From contig JAUZTG010000042.1 in NCBI GenBank assembly GCA_030734395.1, positions 1,736,001 through 1,800,000 of the forward strand: a stretch of 64,000 nucleotides of DNA, in the 5' to 3' direction. How positions within the stretch are numbered: position 1 is the stretch's first letter; each line of letters opens with the position of its first letter. The notes beneath the pieces are model-generated. The model searched no databases. It saw only the letters and a program-made list of their open reading frames with translations, and was not told the origin of the DNA. A program made the position numbers and the translations under genes. This document shows, one piece after another, positions 20,491 to 31,887 of the stretch. This stretch comes from Sarocladium kiliense (taxonomy: Eukaryota > Ascomycota > Sordariomycetes > Hypocreales > Sarocladiaceae).

Positions 20491-23436
20491 GTTTGAGAAT
20501 CTCTCGATTCGATAGTTGTTAATCACATAAGACTGAGTGAACTGGGTTTTGCGAAAGTTTAGATGAAGAGCAAAACTTCATGCCAAAGTCTCAGTGGTCA
20601 GGGTTGAGGACGCGCGGGCAGGTATGATATATTCATAACCCACACGCCATACCATACGGCAAGGACCACAACACAAACTCTCCAGACTATCACCTTGTCT
20701 TCCTCTGGGCAATACGTGAGACACGCCGCGGAAGGTGGGCACACAATCGACCAGAGGCTTGACGCCCTGCGTTGCTGCGGTAGCCCCATCTGCATGCTCC
20801 TCTGGGCAAGAGACATTCCTGTAGTGAGGGGTGCCAGTACCAACAGCAGGGGCAGCCGGCCCATGGGGCTCTTCTGGGTGGTGGTGTGGTGTGAGGGAGG
20901 CATGTAGCGCGTCAGTCCCAGCTCCCTGCCTGGGTCTGGCATTTGAAATCGCATGGCGTGAGGACGGGTTGCATCATGGTCCAGCACCGTTGTGCACAAC
21001 CCTCGACAACGAGGTTCTGAATAGTGGCTGGGTGGCAAACTGGCCGCAGCCATTGTCAGAACCTGCAGCTCTTCTTCACAAAATAATGCATCATGTGCCG
21101 TCGATCACGGCTACACCACCTCGCAATGACACAAGCAAAGCCATCCCAACTCATAGTGAGCCGGACGGCGGGGGCCGATCGTCGAAAAATCAACGACAGC
21201 GATGGTGGGTTTGGACGACTAAACTCCGCGTCAGCGACTGCAGGGAGGCTCTAGGGCTCACTCAACTATTGCCAGATAAAAGTCCGAATCAGTCAACCAA
21301 GTGCCAATTGTCCCTCAATTTTTCTGGTCCAGGCCCAAACAGTATCGCAGGGCAACATTGTTTATTGAAAACCCCACTGGTATGGTGAAGAAAAGAACTT
21401 CGAGGCCTCAGCTTCTTGTCCCAGCGGGGTAGAGCTTCTACGAGGGCCGATAGATCGTCAGTTCTGTGTATTATCGGCTCTGCCGACAGCTGAGAGGATC
21501 CCTAGTGTGACTGTTGAGCTTCGATCGAGTCCCCTGCAGTATGCATCGCGCCGTCAGTCGAGGAATGAGACCCTCTCGCTCAGCGCCGATAGACAGAGGC
21601 AGAGTGTCCGGTCCGATCTTCGTTCGATCGCTCCTCTGGCACAGACTTTGCACCGTGTGGGTGCTCTCCGCGGTGCATCCGAGACGGGACCGTGTGGTTC
21701 TGGCTGAAGCAGGCCATGCATTGTCAGATGTCATGTCTCTTGGGGCGCGAAGCGACTGGCTGCTAATGTTGCGATTCTCCACCGTAGACTTGCCGGTGCT
21801 GCGCCATGCCCGATGTCAGTCTTGCAGTTCTTCTTCCTCGGCTGGTGCATCGTTCCCACATGCAGAGCTGGCTGGGCCTTTGTTGCTGGGAGGGTTCGGA
21901 GAGCTTGAGACACTTGTCTTTGGCAATTGTATCCCATGACGCGGCGTGCGGTGCTGTTGTCGAGAGCACCACAGCAACGGACGTCATGACTCGAAAAACA
22001 TCATGGCACTTCGGGTGGCAAACTCGAGATGCGGTGCCATTGAGCTGACATGCAAGCACTACCGAGATAGAGCAATAGACTGTTTGGAGAGTAGGCATCG
22101 TGGAACCATCTCGATCCTGTAAGCAGCCCAAAGGGGTAGGCCAAGGGGTCCGAAGGGGTCCAAGGGCACCAAGGGCAAGGTATAGCTCATGCAGGGTCGA
22201 TGCAGGGGAAAGGACAGTATTGGGTGCGATAGGCCTCCCTGGAGCTGTGCAAAGAGCGCCAGGACGATTGACAATCGGAGCTGCACGATCATGCAGCTTG
22301 CAACGAGTGCGTGGGCCTTGTTTCACTTGACAGATTAGCCCTAACACGGGATTCTGAACTTTGCCATTGTCCGTTTCCAGTTGGGAGATGATGGCAATCC
22401 GGCAGAAGTATGGCTGGGGAAATGATGATGATCGGATGGCGTCAGGCTCAAGCAGTGGCTATGCCGCAGCATGAGATGATGCGAGAAGAAGGAGGGTTCG
22501 GTTTCTGGGGTGAGCAGCAATAGGAAGATGCCTGATGTAACGATTATCTCGAGTCGCCGTTTGCAGCTCCCACCTCAGCTAGGGGAATGGCCTACCCGGT
22601 AACGATGTCATTGTCGCTGTTGCTCGTGTGTATACCTAATACCTGCTGGAATAATACTTAATCTGCCAGCTCTCTAGATTCAAGGTAACCTTTGCGTCAT
22701 AAATACCTTTGGTTCATGATTGCTACAGCCGGTCGTGTTGGTGTGCAGGCCGCATTGATTGCTCTAGAGCAAGAAACGGCTGTCAAAACTACCTTATTCA
22801 GGAATCACGACTGCGATGCCGCCACTTCGAGCATCTCAGCGCCGATGGCCACTCGAATATACAGAGAAAAAGAGAACAACATAAAGCCAATCATCAAGTA
22901 GACTGGTGTTTCTCTCACCAAAACCTCGGCGGCTGGGTGTGGCAAAGTCTTGCAGATGAGCTTCGCCGTTTGCATTGAGGTGCATCGTCGACGCAGCTCG
23001 TGGCCCAGTTCTCAATAGTAAAGGCTGTCCTTGACAGGACTTAGTAAAGAGCGAAATTCCAGAAGCGCATGATGCCTTTGTAAGAAGGATACGTGGGTAT
23101 GCCTCTGGCTTTGCTGGCGGTCAAGCTCGCTTCTGCTGTCAAGTGTGCTGGTCGGTCATTTCGGCTTGCCCGTCAACTGATATTCGTCTCAACCACCAAA
23201 CAAGGTCAATGCTATTGTAGAGGACATAAGTTCCACAAAGTCTATCTGATGTGATATTGTTTTGTTCAAGCCATCAATCACGATCGAAGTTTTGCGCCCA
23301 AAGCAGACGCGTACTCATCAACTATGCTTATTGTTGACTGGGGGGCGCAGTTCCTTAAACCCCACCTCCAGCCTAGATGATCCCTTTCCCTCACCATGCC
23401 ATTTGCTATTAACACTCTGCAGCTGTAAAAAGAAAT
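20491..23436. other. Long intergenic region, no gene recognised
   Basis: About 2.9 kb between the hypothetical gene (minus) and the HET gene (plus), which are divergent. A minus-strand frame from an ATG at 20864 starts with a signal-peptide-like stretch (MGRLPLLLVLAPLTTGMSLA), but it lies in the putative 5' leader of the minus-strand gene and has no other support. Nothing else is recognisable. Confidence 0.45.
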
Positions 23437-25683
23437 ATGACCGAGTCAAGCGCCCGGCTTTGCATATTCTGTCGACAGCTAGAATCGGCAAGCGAACCCT
23501 GTCCCTACCTCTCCGAGTTCAAAAATGGGAACCGGGCGGCTAGTAAGCCAGCTCTCTTGCTCGAGACTATCACATATATGTCTTCCGATGACGAGGAGCT
23601 CCTCGAACACCTCCAAAGTCAACCTAGTCAGATCTGTCAGAGATGCTCGGATTACGACGTCCTAAGAGCCTTCGAGTTCGCAAATCCGTTGGACAATGTT
23701 CTCTACAACGAGATGGACGACCATGAGACTCACTCGAAGAATGAGGCTCAGTACGACATGGCGCTGGGCAAGCTATCATCACTAGTATTGACCCCTTCCT
23801 GCCAGCTTTGCCGCCTCATCTACCGCATCATTCCCAGAGAGACATTCGATCCTGATGAAGACATGCTGAGGCTTACTCCATTCAAATCATACATTCGGGA
23901 AGCTGGTTGGGAAGGCATCCCCGCCAACGACCGGCCTAATTACGCTGTGTTTATGGGGCTGAGGAAACCAGAAGTCACTGTCACGGCGGCAAATCCTGGC
24001 CAGAATGCCTTTCAACTATCGGAAATGCAGCTCGAGGCCACCGCACTCGATTCGAAGGACACTTTCCCTGGCAGAAAATGGTCCAATGCTCGGTTGGTTG
24101 GACCAACAGTCGACTTGTCTCTCGCTGAGCAGGGCATGAAATTCTGTCTTGAGAACCATCCACGCTTATGCCACGTATGGCATGCCAAAGAGCTCAGCAT
24201 GATCAGCTTGATCGATGTGCATGAGAGAAAGGTCGTCCCGTATCCAGGGAAGTGTGAATATGTTGCCTTGAGTTACGTTTGGGGCGGCGTCATCCCGGTA
24301 CCACGAGCTTTAGAAGCCCGTAAACTCCCACAAACGCTGGAGGATGCTATTACGGTCACTAAAGAGCTTGGTCTACGTTATATCTGGGTTTGTGTTTGAC
24401 GTTCTTGCCTCTTCGATCACCCTGGTGCTGACTGTCACCCACAGATAGACGCGCTATGCATTGACCAGACTCCGGATCCAACACCAGAGCAAGCCGCTGC
24501 CAAGGGTGCGCAGCTCGCGATAATGAACCTTATATATGCAGGCGCTTCACTGACCATTGTATCCCTTGCCGGGACCAGCGCCAGCTCCGGTCTGCCCGGT
24601 ATCTCAAGCACATCACGTCGGACGAAACAGTTGAAAGAGACGATGAACGGCCGGACTTTATTCAGCGTGCCCCCGAACTTCTACGCAGAAAGAGATCAGT
24701 CTGCATGGAATTCAAGGGCTTGGACGTTCCAGGAGAGGCTTCTGTCAAAAAGGTACTTGTACTTCTCGCAGAACCAGGCGCACTTCTCGTGTCTCGGTTG
24801 TGGACCGTCTGAGTCTATTGACATGGCCTCAACCCAGCCCGGGAAATTCGAACACGTGGGAATGTCGCTACTACATGATTTGATCGACATTAGCCCTGTA
24901 AGAATGTGTGATCGACCTCCTTTTAAGGATCATGGCTAATCCTTCCCGGCAAAGGATGTTGAACAGCGCGAAACAGTGACCGAAATGGGAGGCAACTCCA
25001 AATGCAACATGTTCTCATCCCTGCTCAGTCTCTACACTATCCGTCGCATGACGAACGAGGAGGATTCTCTCAATGCGTTTTTGGGGTTGCAAGCGGCCTT
25101 CCAGAGGAAGCTATTTCCTGCAGGCTTCGTCTGGGGTCTACCTCTGCCTAGCAACCCAGAGCTTCTCGGATGGTTCCACGACAGGACCGTCGTTCCAAAA
25201 CGGCGGCCAATGTTCCCAACCTGGAGTTGGGCTGGCTGGGAGGGCACGATTGCGTTTCCGGACAGAATCATTGGGCTTTCCAGCGAACCAGAGCACTTGA
25301 AGACTAATGACATGAGACCGCGGATCTTGTCTTCAAACGATCATGAGCTTGTTGTTGAAGGCTGGGTCGTCAAGCTCAATGTCCTTACTGAACCATTTAG
25401 TGAGGCGCTTGTACCTGGGACAACGGAAGCTTATGGATCCATCGCGGAGAGGAACTTCCTCCACAACAATACAGTACCGTCGGGTGAGCATGTCTGCTTG
25501 GTCGTTCAAAGATCTAGATTCAAGATCGCCGAAGATCGAGCCGAGAGACAACGGATCTATCTGCTGTTACTTGAATTAAATCGCGAAGCAGCAAGCCGAA
25601 AGACAATGATCATAGTGACGCCGTGGGACAGTTCAGACTTTATGAAGCTGAAGCCGGAGATGAGGACGATCACGTTGGTGTGA
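23437..25683 (+). CDS. HET-domain (heterokaryon incompatibility) protein
   Basis: Fungal non-self recognition-type protein; HET domains are distantly TIR-like and trigger cell death in characterised cases. Exons 23437-24387, 24445-24897 and 24955-25683, all phase 0, give 710 residues; introns 24388-24444 and 24898-24954. Residues 1-260 contain two CxxC-type pairs (LCIFCRQ; ICQRCSD) and SCQLCRLIYR, typical of the N-terminal extension of many HET proteins. HET motifs follow: YVALSYVWGG near 280, RYIWIDALCIDQ spanning the first intron, and NSRAWTFQERLLSKRYLYFS near 405-424. The C-terminal third has FPTWSWAGWEG and no recognised effector domain such as NACHT or WD40. No partner gene with a HeLo or STAND domain is adjacent, so its allelic or non-allelic partner is unknown. 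Confidence 0.93.
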
Positions 25684-26722
25684 ACGGGCACCAACAGCAA
25701 GTCCAACTTAAGAGAAAAACACCATGGAATGGCAAATACAGATACAACTTGCATTTCCAGTCACAGCTCATCCGCCTTTATCGATCCCAGCAACTTACCT
25801 TAAAGTGCTTCTGCGACGATCAGCCACGGGCTGGTCCCCCCACACCCTTTCAGCCTTCTTTTGATGGACAGCTCCATCACACCCGAGCCAAACCCGGCGC
25901 AGGAGGCTTTTACGGGCCGTGATTGGTCCCGCATGCCAGAGCTCTGTCCGCCCGTCGGGCCCGGTCCGCTCTGGCTCCCGCGGTGTCCCGCCCCTCTGCA
26001 ATTTGCCGTAGTCCACGGCTACAGTATGTGCAGAGATCATCGCAATGGGGGTGTGGAAGTGAGTTGCTTGCTATCGCTCAGAATGCCTTATCAGAGGTGA
26101 CCCTAGGGTGGATTGATGCTGCCGTCCGTGTGGCTTGCCTGATGCGCATCCACAGTATGCCGCGGCACGGACGTGTGCATTGTCTCGGATCGGACATTGC
26201 TTGGGACTTCCCTGCATCTTCAATTGTGATTCTGTGCCTTCAAATATACTCTCCTGGTGGTGATGACGTCTTCTAGTTGGCAAGACGAGATTGCCTGTCG
26301 CTGAGTCGCTGACGTTAGAGCCCGCCAGAAGAGCGGATGAGTCCAACCGAGACGGCCTATTCAACCTCCAGATGGCAGAGTTGAGGTGCAGCGCTGATAT
26401 TGACCAGGAGTCCCCTGACCCCTGCAGCGAGGCTGTCGTCAACTGCCGCCCACCGCGCGTCGATGGTTGCAGTTCAGCTTCAGCGAACCCTGGGCGTTCT
26501 TCATTACGGGAAAGGTCGACAGGCCCGGTTTGATCATTAGCCTGCTCACTGACTCCCAGAATCCGCGCCACTGGGACCCGACTCGATCTTGTTCGCTTCG
26601 TCGCGCTGACCAGCAGGAGCGGTTAGCGAGCTCTGACGTGTACAAGCCCAAGTGGGCACAAGGGGCCGAAGGAGCTTCTCGGCGACTTGGTCCTGTGGTT
26701 GCTCTTCCTTAATCCTGCTGCA

Positions 26723-26723
26723 C

Positions 26724-26754
<31 letters not shown>

Positions 26755-26755
26755 T
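26723..26755 (+). repeat. CTG/TTG trinucleotide microsatellite
   Basis: Alternating CTG and TTG triplets, about eleven units, in intergenic DNA. Confidence 0.9.
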
Positions 26756-27651
26756 GTCGGGCCTGCATTAACGCATCTCTGACGCTCTGGCCCGGTAAAA
26801 GACGTGACAGGCTGGACTCGAGTCTGTTGCACCGTTGCCAACGTGCTGTCTAGACTTTGGCCTTGTTCCCTTGCTCTCCCCACATAGCTGACTGCGCACG
26901 AGGCCCAACTCCATCCCTGATTCCATCGTCATCGCCTCAGGTCCACAGGCTGTCACCCGTTTCTCTTCTTGATCCATCCCCTCGGTGCTCACCTTCTCCG
27001 ACTTGAAGCCAATACGACCAGTCCTACATGCAATGGTGTCGCGACAAAGCCTTTGAAGTGACGGCAGGCTGCCATTGGCCCTGTCCGTTCAACGACTGTT
27101 GCGCCAGTAACCTACGTGGTGCTTGCTCGACGTAAAGACCCTCCACAGGAACCAAGAGAGGGCATCCTGCCGAGGAGCAAGCAGACAACTGCGCATTACA
27201 TGCTTCGCGTGCACCAGAAGCTCCAAACTCAGTTGCTACCTCGTGTCAAACCCAGCACCCATCAGGACTGTCTTAGAGAGGTTGCGACAGTCTTGCGACA
27301 GGCAGCCAGAAGAGTGCCAGCGTGGAGGGCGCAAAGGACCACAACGAGGGATTGCGCGAAGACACGCAGCCATTGGCACCCAAAGACGGGCAGAAACGAC
27401 GCCTGGACGGTGTGAAATGAGGATCACGCGGGTTGCGACCAGTTTTTGAGGCCTGCGACCAGCTCGCGACGCTGCTTGGTCCCGAATCTCGACCTTTCGC
27501 TCAGTCAGTCTGTGGGCTGTTGAGTGTGGCGGTCACCAGCCCCCTCCATTTTCTGCGGCTGGTGGAGGAGCCACCTTCCCCTGCCACCACCATTTTTTTG
27601 ACATCACAGGGGGTGGACCACCGCTGCTGGCACTGGCAGTACCCAAGGGCC

Positions 27652-27681
27652 ACTACCACCACCACCACCACCACCACCACC
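27652..27681 (+). repeat. ACC trinucleotide microsatellite
   Basis: About nine to ten consecutive ACC triplets in intergenic DNA upstream of the coiled-coil gene. Confidence 0.9.
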
Positions 27682-28241
27682 GCTGCCCAGCTTTCCGGCT
27701 TCCCAGCTCCCAACATCACTACTTTCTTTCTACCCACGACAATCCAGGCGAGGTCTCACTCTCCTCCCATAGAACCCTGACCACACCCTCTCTCGACCTC
27801 CATCCCTTCTCTCGGCTCTTTCCTCCTTCTGTTTCCACTCCAAGGATTCCCTCCCGTGCGACACTGTCTTCCCTTTTTGCACTTGGTTCGCGTGGCAGGT
27901 CCGCTTCCTCCTCTGACTACACTACATTGCTGTATCGCGTACCACTTCGAGGGTCGCGCACTGGCAAGGCAACATTATCCTTTGCGACAAGCTTCGCTTC
28001 GCATCCTTGGAGCACCAGAGCCAGCGACTCCCAACCGGCTTCCCCAGAGTGGCAGCTGGCGCAAAGCAAGAGTCGGCTCCCCACACCACCACTACATCAA
28101 CGCCGATATCATCCACCTCCACCGCCAACACAAGCTGCTACCACGAGATCACCTACCTCTCGGGGCTCGCCTCTCTCCCTTCACGCATTTTGGCTGGTAG
28201 CACCGCGACTCTTGCTGTCGTGGTGTTGAACGTCAGTCAAC

Positions 28242-30563
28242 TTGTCATCTCAGACGCCAATTCGCTCTCGCACCACGGACTTGCTTCCCTCACGTCCATT
28301 GCTGGCTTCTAACGACCGTAACGAGATTCACGACCCCACGATTCCCACTACTCAGCAACGCCAGCAGGCGACAGAAACCCCTCCAAATTCCGATCCCGAC
28401 GAGAGACCATATTCTGCGACTCCTTCTCAGCAACGGTCCCTTCGACGAACGCCTCGTTTCCAGGCCACCCCGAGCCCAGAGCCACGCCGTGTCCATCTAG
28501 AAGCTGCTTCTGTTGGTTTTAGTCCCAGACCTACTCCCAGCGTCAGCCCCGCCTCTGCGAGTCCATCTGCCGCCGACCAGCGAGAGCTTGTTGCACCACG
28601 GGCGCCAACTAGCCAACACAAGCCTGGGAACCGCCGCCCCCGAGTTCAGTCACAGCACCTGACTCAGGACCCCGACGAGGAATCCTCCGAGCTCCCTGAC
28701 GCCCAGCATCCATATCAGAGCTCTCGTCGCTTAAATCCCCCTCTCTCTCGTACCGAACCTCACGCTGCGGTTCGGGTCTCAAAGCACACTCACAGTGCTA
28801 TCCTCTTCGCCCTCGAAGAGGCCCTGCGACAGCCCAATCCCTTCACGCCAGATTTAGCTGAGGAGTCCGCCGATATGGCCGACCTCATGGGAGGCGGCGG
28901 GCCGTCGGCCGTTTCCAATGGGAACAGCTCGCATGCTTCGCGCCGCCCAACTGCAGGCCCCGCGCCCACCAGCTCTCCGATTCGAGGTCCTAGAATGATC
29001 ATGCAGGAGAGGGCGGCGCGCGAGGCTCGCCAAAGAGCCGAGGCAGAGCAACAACAACAGCTCGAGCGCAGCCGAGCCGAACAAGAGGCAAGGGTGATGG
29101 AAGAATCACGGAGACGGATTGCGGATCGTCGATCTGCTGGCGTTGCTGCTACACAAGGCAGTGGCCTTGACACACAAGTACAAATTGACCCCCAAACGCA
29201 GGGCCAATCTCATTTGGGCTCCTCGCAGCCACAGAGGAACCCTGCCTCAACATCACAACCACCACAATCAAGTCGGCATCGACCTACTCACTCTCAACAA
29301 CAACAAGTACCTCCACAGAGCTACAGCGCACAGCCACAGGCAGCCGCACCGCAACCCGCACCACCACAGCAACCTGTGAGCGGTGCGCCGGGTCCAGAGC
29401 CGTCTCTCCGAGATTCAGGGAGCACGAAACCTCGTAACTCATTCCCTCACGCATTTGAGCGATGGGAAACCCTGTCGGCACACTGGGAGGGACTCACAAG
29501 CTACTGGATTCGGAAGCTGGAGCAAAATAAAGACGATATCAACCGTGATCCTGTTAGCCAACAGCTTGCACGTCAGGTCACGGACCTTTCAGCAGCTGGT
29601 GCTAATCTGTTCCACGCCGTAGTTGAGCTCCAGCGACTGCGAGCTAGCTCCGAGCGCAAGTTCCAAAGATGGTTCTTCGAGACGCGGTCAGAGCTTGAGC
29701 GTTCTCAGGAGGTTAACGCTATGCTCGAACGCGCTTTGGCTCAAGAGAGAACCGACCGAGCGGATGCCATCAGAGAAGCTGTTGATCATGAGCGTGGGAA
29801 CTCCAAGGCGCAGCAACAGCTCTCAGAGATGCGCAAGGAACTAGCCATTTCCAAAGAGGAGGCGCGACGGGCATGGGAAGAGCTGGGCCGCAGAGAAAAC
29901 CAGGAGCGCGAACGAACGCTCTCCCTGCAATCCGGCCAGCCTACCATCGTCGGTGGCGTCCAAGTCGTTCCCATGACGCAGGGCGCACCAAGCCGACACG
30001 CCAGTGCTCGCGATCCTCAGCAGGACTATGCCCAGCAAGGAGGCTACGCCCCTGAGCAATCGCAAGCGCCTCCTGTCCAACCTCAGACTCCGCCCACTAC
30101 GACTGGCGCTGCACCTGAGACCTACTACCGCACTCAGGAACCCCCTCGCCACGATTCTCCTCGGCGCGGAGCTCGTGGGGCTTCTGACGATGGCTACAGT
30201 GAAGGTGAGTACATGATGGATGCACAGGGCAACTACATCTTGGACGTTCACGGTCGCAAGATCCCCTTCACTGCAGCGCCATCAACATATTCGGGTTCTG
30301 ATGCCGGTCCAGAGGATTATGACACGCCCGCAACGACCAACCCACCTAGTGGTAGTCACGAGCCACCCTCAACATCGGCTGCCGGTAGCGGTGCGCAGTG
30401 GACCGGGGCTTATTCAGATCCGCAGGACTACTCGGGCCAGGGCTACGCGGCTCCGGGATGGGAGACGGTGCCGAGACACCACCATCCGACGCGGCTGAGC
30501 GATGTCATTGAAGAGGAGGACGAACGCAGCAGAGCCAGCACCAGCCACGTTAGCCGTGGTTGA
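28242..30563 (+). CDS. Conserved-looking coiled-coil protein, 5' end unresolved
   Basis: Function unknown. A frame open for 2.3 kb ends in a stop at 30563. No ATG occurs in the frame until residue 211 (MADLMGGGG, near 28875), yet the upstream 630 bp look coding, including the stretch HTHSAILFALEEALRQPNPF. A likely acceptor (CATCTCAG) ends at 28253, so the true start is probably in an upstream exon that I could not find. The N-terminal third is Pro/Ser/Arg-rich. Residues about 255-300 form a basic-acidic helix (QERAAREARQRAEAEQQQQ). The segment near 400-560 is a helical domain (ALSAHWEGL-type WETLSAHWEGLTSYWIRKL, then FETRSELERSQEVNAMLERA) with heptad character. The C terminus ends in RLSDVIEEEDERSRAS. 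It may be a scaffold; no catalytic motif seen. Confidence 0.75.
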   Translation: MSSQTPIRSRTTDLLPSRPLLASNDRNEIHDPTIPTTQQRQQATETPPNSDPDERPYSATPSQQRSLRRTPRFQATPSPEPRRVHLEAASVGFSPRPTPSVSPASASPSAADQRELVAPRAPTSQHKPGNRRPRVQSQHLTQDPDEESSELPDAQHPYQSSRRLNPPLSRTEPHAAVRVSKHTHSAILFALEEALRQPNPFTPDLAEESADMADLMGGGGPSAVSNGNSSHASRRPTAGPAPTSSPIRGPRMIMQERAAREARQRAEAEQQQQLERSRAEQEARVMEESRRRIADRRSAGVAATQGSGLDTQVQIDPQTQGQSHLGSSQPQRNPASTSQPPQSSRHRPTHSQQQQVPPQSYSAQPQAAAPQPAPPQQPVSGAPGPEPSLRDSGSTKPRNSFPHAFERWETLSAHWEGLTSYWIRKLEQNKDDINRDPVSQQLARQVTDLSAAGANLFHAVVELQRLRASSERKFQRWFFETRSELERSQEVNAMLERALAQERTDRADAIREAVDHERGNSKAQQQLSEMRKELAISKEEARRAWEELGRRENQERERTLSLQSGQPTIVGGVQVVPMTQGAPSRHASARDPQQDYAQQGGYAPEQSQAPPVQPQTPPTTTGAAPETYYRTQEPPRHDSPRRGARGASDDGYSEGEYMMDAQGNYILDVHGRKIPFTAAPSTYSGSDAGPEDYDTPATTNPPSGSHEPPSTSAAGSGAQWTGAYSDPQDYSGQGYAAPGWETVPRHHHPTRLSDVIEEEDERSRASTSHVSRG

Positions 30564-31887
30564 GAGGGAGGCGTGGTCGCTTGCACACTTTATCACTCCC
30601 ACATGTTCTCCTCATCGAGTTCCTTGCGATCCTGCCGTTTCTTTGCTCAGCATCGGCGTACCAACAAGCTTCGATTGTTGGATGGAGCGGACACAAGCAT
30701 CACTGGCGCACGTTGTTATGTATTCTCCATGGAGAAAGATGACTTAAGGCTTTACAATGGCTATGCATTTTCTTGACGACGCTGTACACAGTTCAACCCC
30801 TTGAGATTGCACCATTCGGGAAAACGTCTCCCCCTCTACTTCAGATTTGCTAGCATTTTATTTCCCCTTCTTCCTCGGCATTTGCATGACTTTGAACTTT
30901 CAGTTTGAGGTCGATCAGGTTTTGTCATTCTCTTCATGTGGTGGGAAAAAAGATGTTCCAAGGACGCAGAATACGGGTTGGTGAGACAAGAGGACGAGTC
31001 CGTTATCTTTGGTAAAAAAAAAGGCTCGGGGTTTCAGAGAGGGAACATGGCTGAGGCGAAGACTCTTCTTGTCTTTGGATTTCTCTTTATGGACAGGAAA
31101 GGGAGTTCGGGGATTCGTCTGAGGGAGGGTTGGATGTAGTAGTGTATAATGTAGATCTCGCTACACTAATTCAGCGCCGACCTGTTCATACCTTAGTGAG
31201 AGATGTTGCGTCCTTTTTGACTGTGAGTGTCGACAAGACAATAGGGCCAAGTCTTTGCTTATCTCGTTAGGGTTGAAATGCTGATGGTATTCACTCTGTT
31301 CTTGATTAATTCCTTGTCATTGTCGGGGTTTTCATCTGCCCCGAACCCGGCTGAGGATCGGCCCAGCCATCGGCGGTTTCCTCTTTCAATCCAGTCCAAG
31401 CCGATCTGGCTCGTCCTCGGTGGCTCGAATGAGGGAAATCAAATCATTGTCACCACTCAACTGTCCCAGCAGCATCCACTGTCGGACGCGAACGGGTTCC
31501 TCGCCGAAGCCAAGAGAAGTGCGATGGAAGGATCTAACCTGAGGTGTGTGAGTGTGTGTCAAAACGCTTTGGGCTGGATCCTGTACCCGGTGACCACCCA
31601 CTGCCATGCCACCAACTCGCATAACGACCCTGCAAAATGATTCCCTTTTTGGGATGCTGTCCCTGTCGGCGTGAGGATGGATCTGCCTGAGGATCTAGGA
31701 CTGTATCACCTCGTTCGTACTTAATGACCCCTCCCCCAATAATACACTTGGCCGGTGGTTCTCACGTCTTACCCTTCATGTATACTTGTCCTCTTGTGCG
31801 CATCTTATCTGATTAAGCTCTAGGCACCTTTTGTCACTCTTTGTCTTCATGTTTGTGTGTAATTGAAAGTGAGGGTCTCCAGCAGCC
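30564..31887. other. Intergenic region, coiled-coil gene to ABC transporter
   Basis: About 1.3 kb with the 3' UTR of one gene and the promoter of the next, both on the plus strand. An open frame from an ATG at 31278 (120 codons, hydrophobic N terminus) has no motif or splice support. No gene called. Confidence 0.5.

Larger units (their letters stand above)
25684..28241. other. Long intergenic region with simple repeats and CT-rich leader
   Basis: About 2.5 kb. It contains a CTG/TTG trinucleotide tract (26723-26755), an ACC tract (27652-27681) and a strongly pyrimidine-rich strand at about 27776-27860, as in fungal promoters. The missing 5' exon of the coiled-coil gene downstream may lie here. 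No other gene recognised. Confidence 0.5.

Noticed and set aside
20598..20864. Possible small secreted protein (MGRLPLLLVLAPLTTGMSLA...)
   Set aside because: Lies within the likely 5' leader of the minus-strand hypothetical gene, lacks homology clues and splice evidence, and its tail does not look like a mature Cys-rich effector.
31278..31640. 120-codon plus-strand frame with hydrophobic start
   Set aside because: Sits in the ABC transporter promoter; no motif, no conserved cysteines and no other coding signal.
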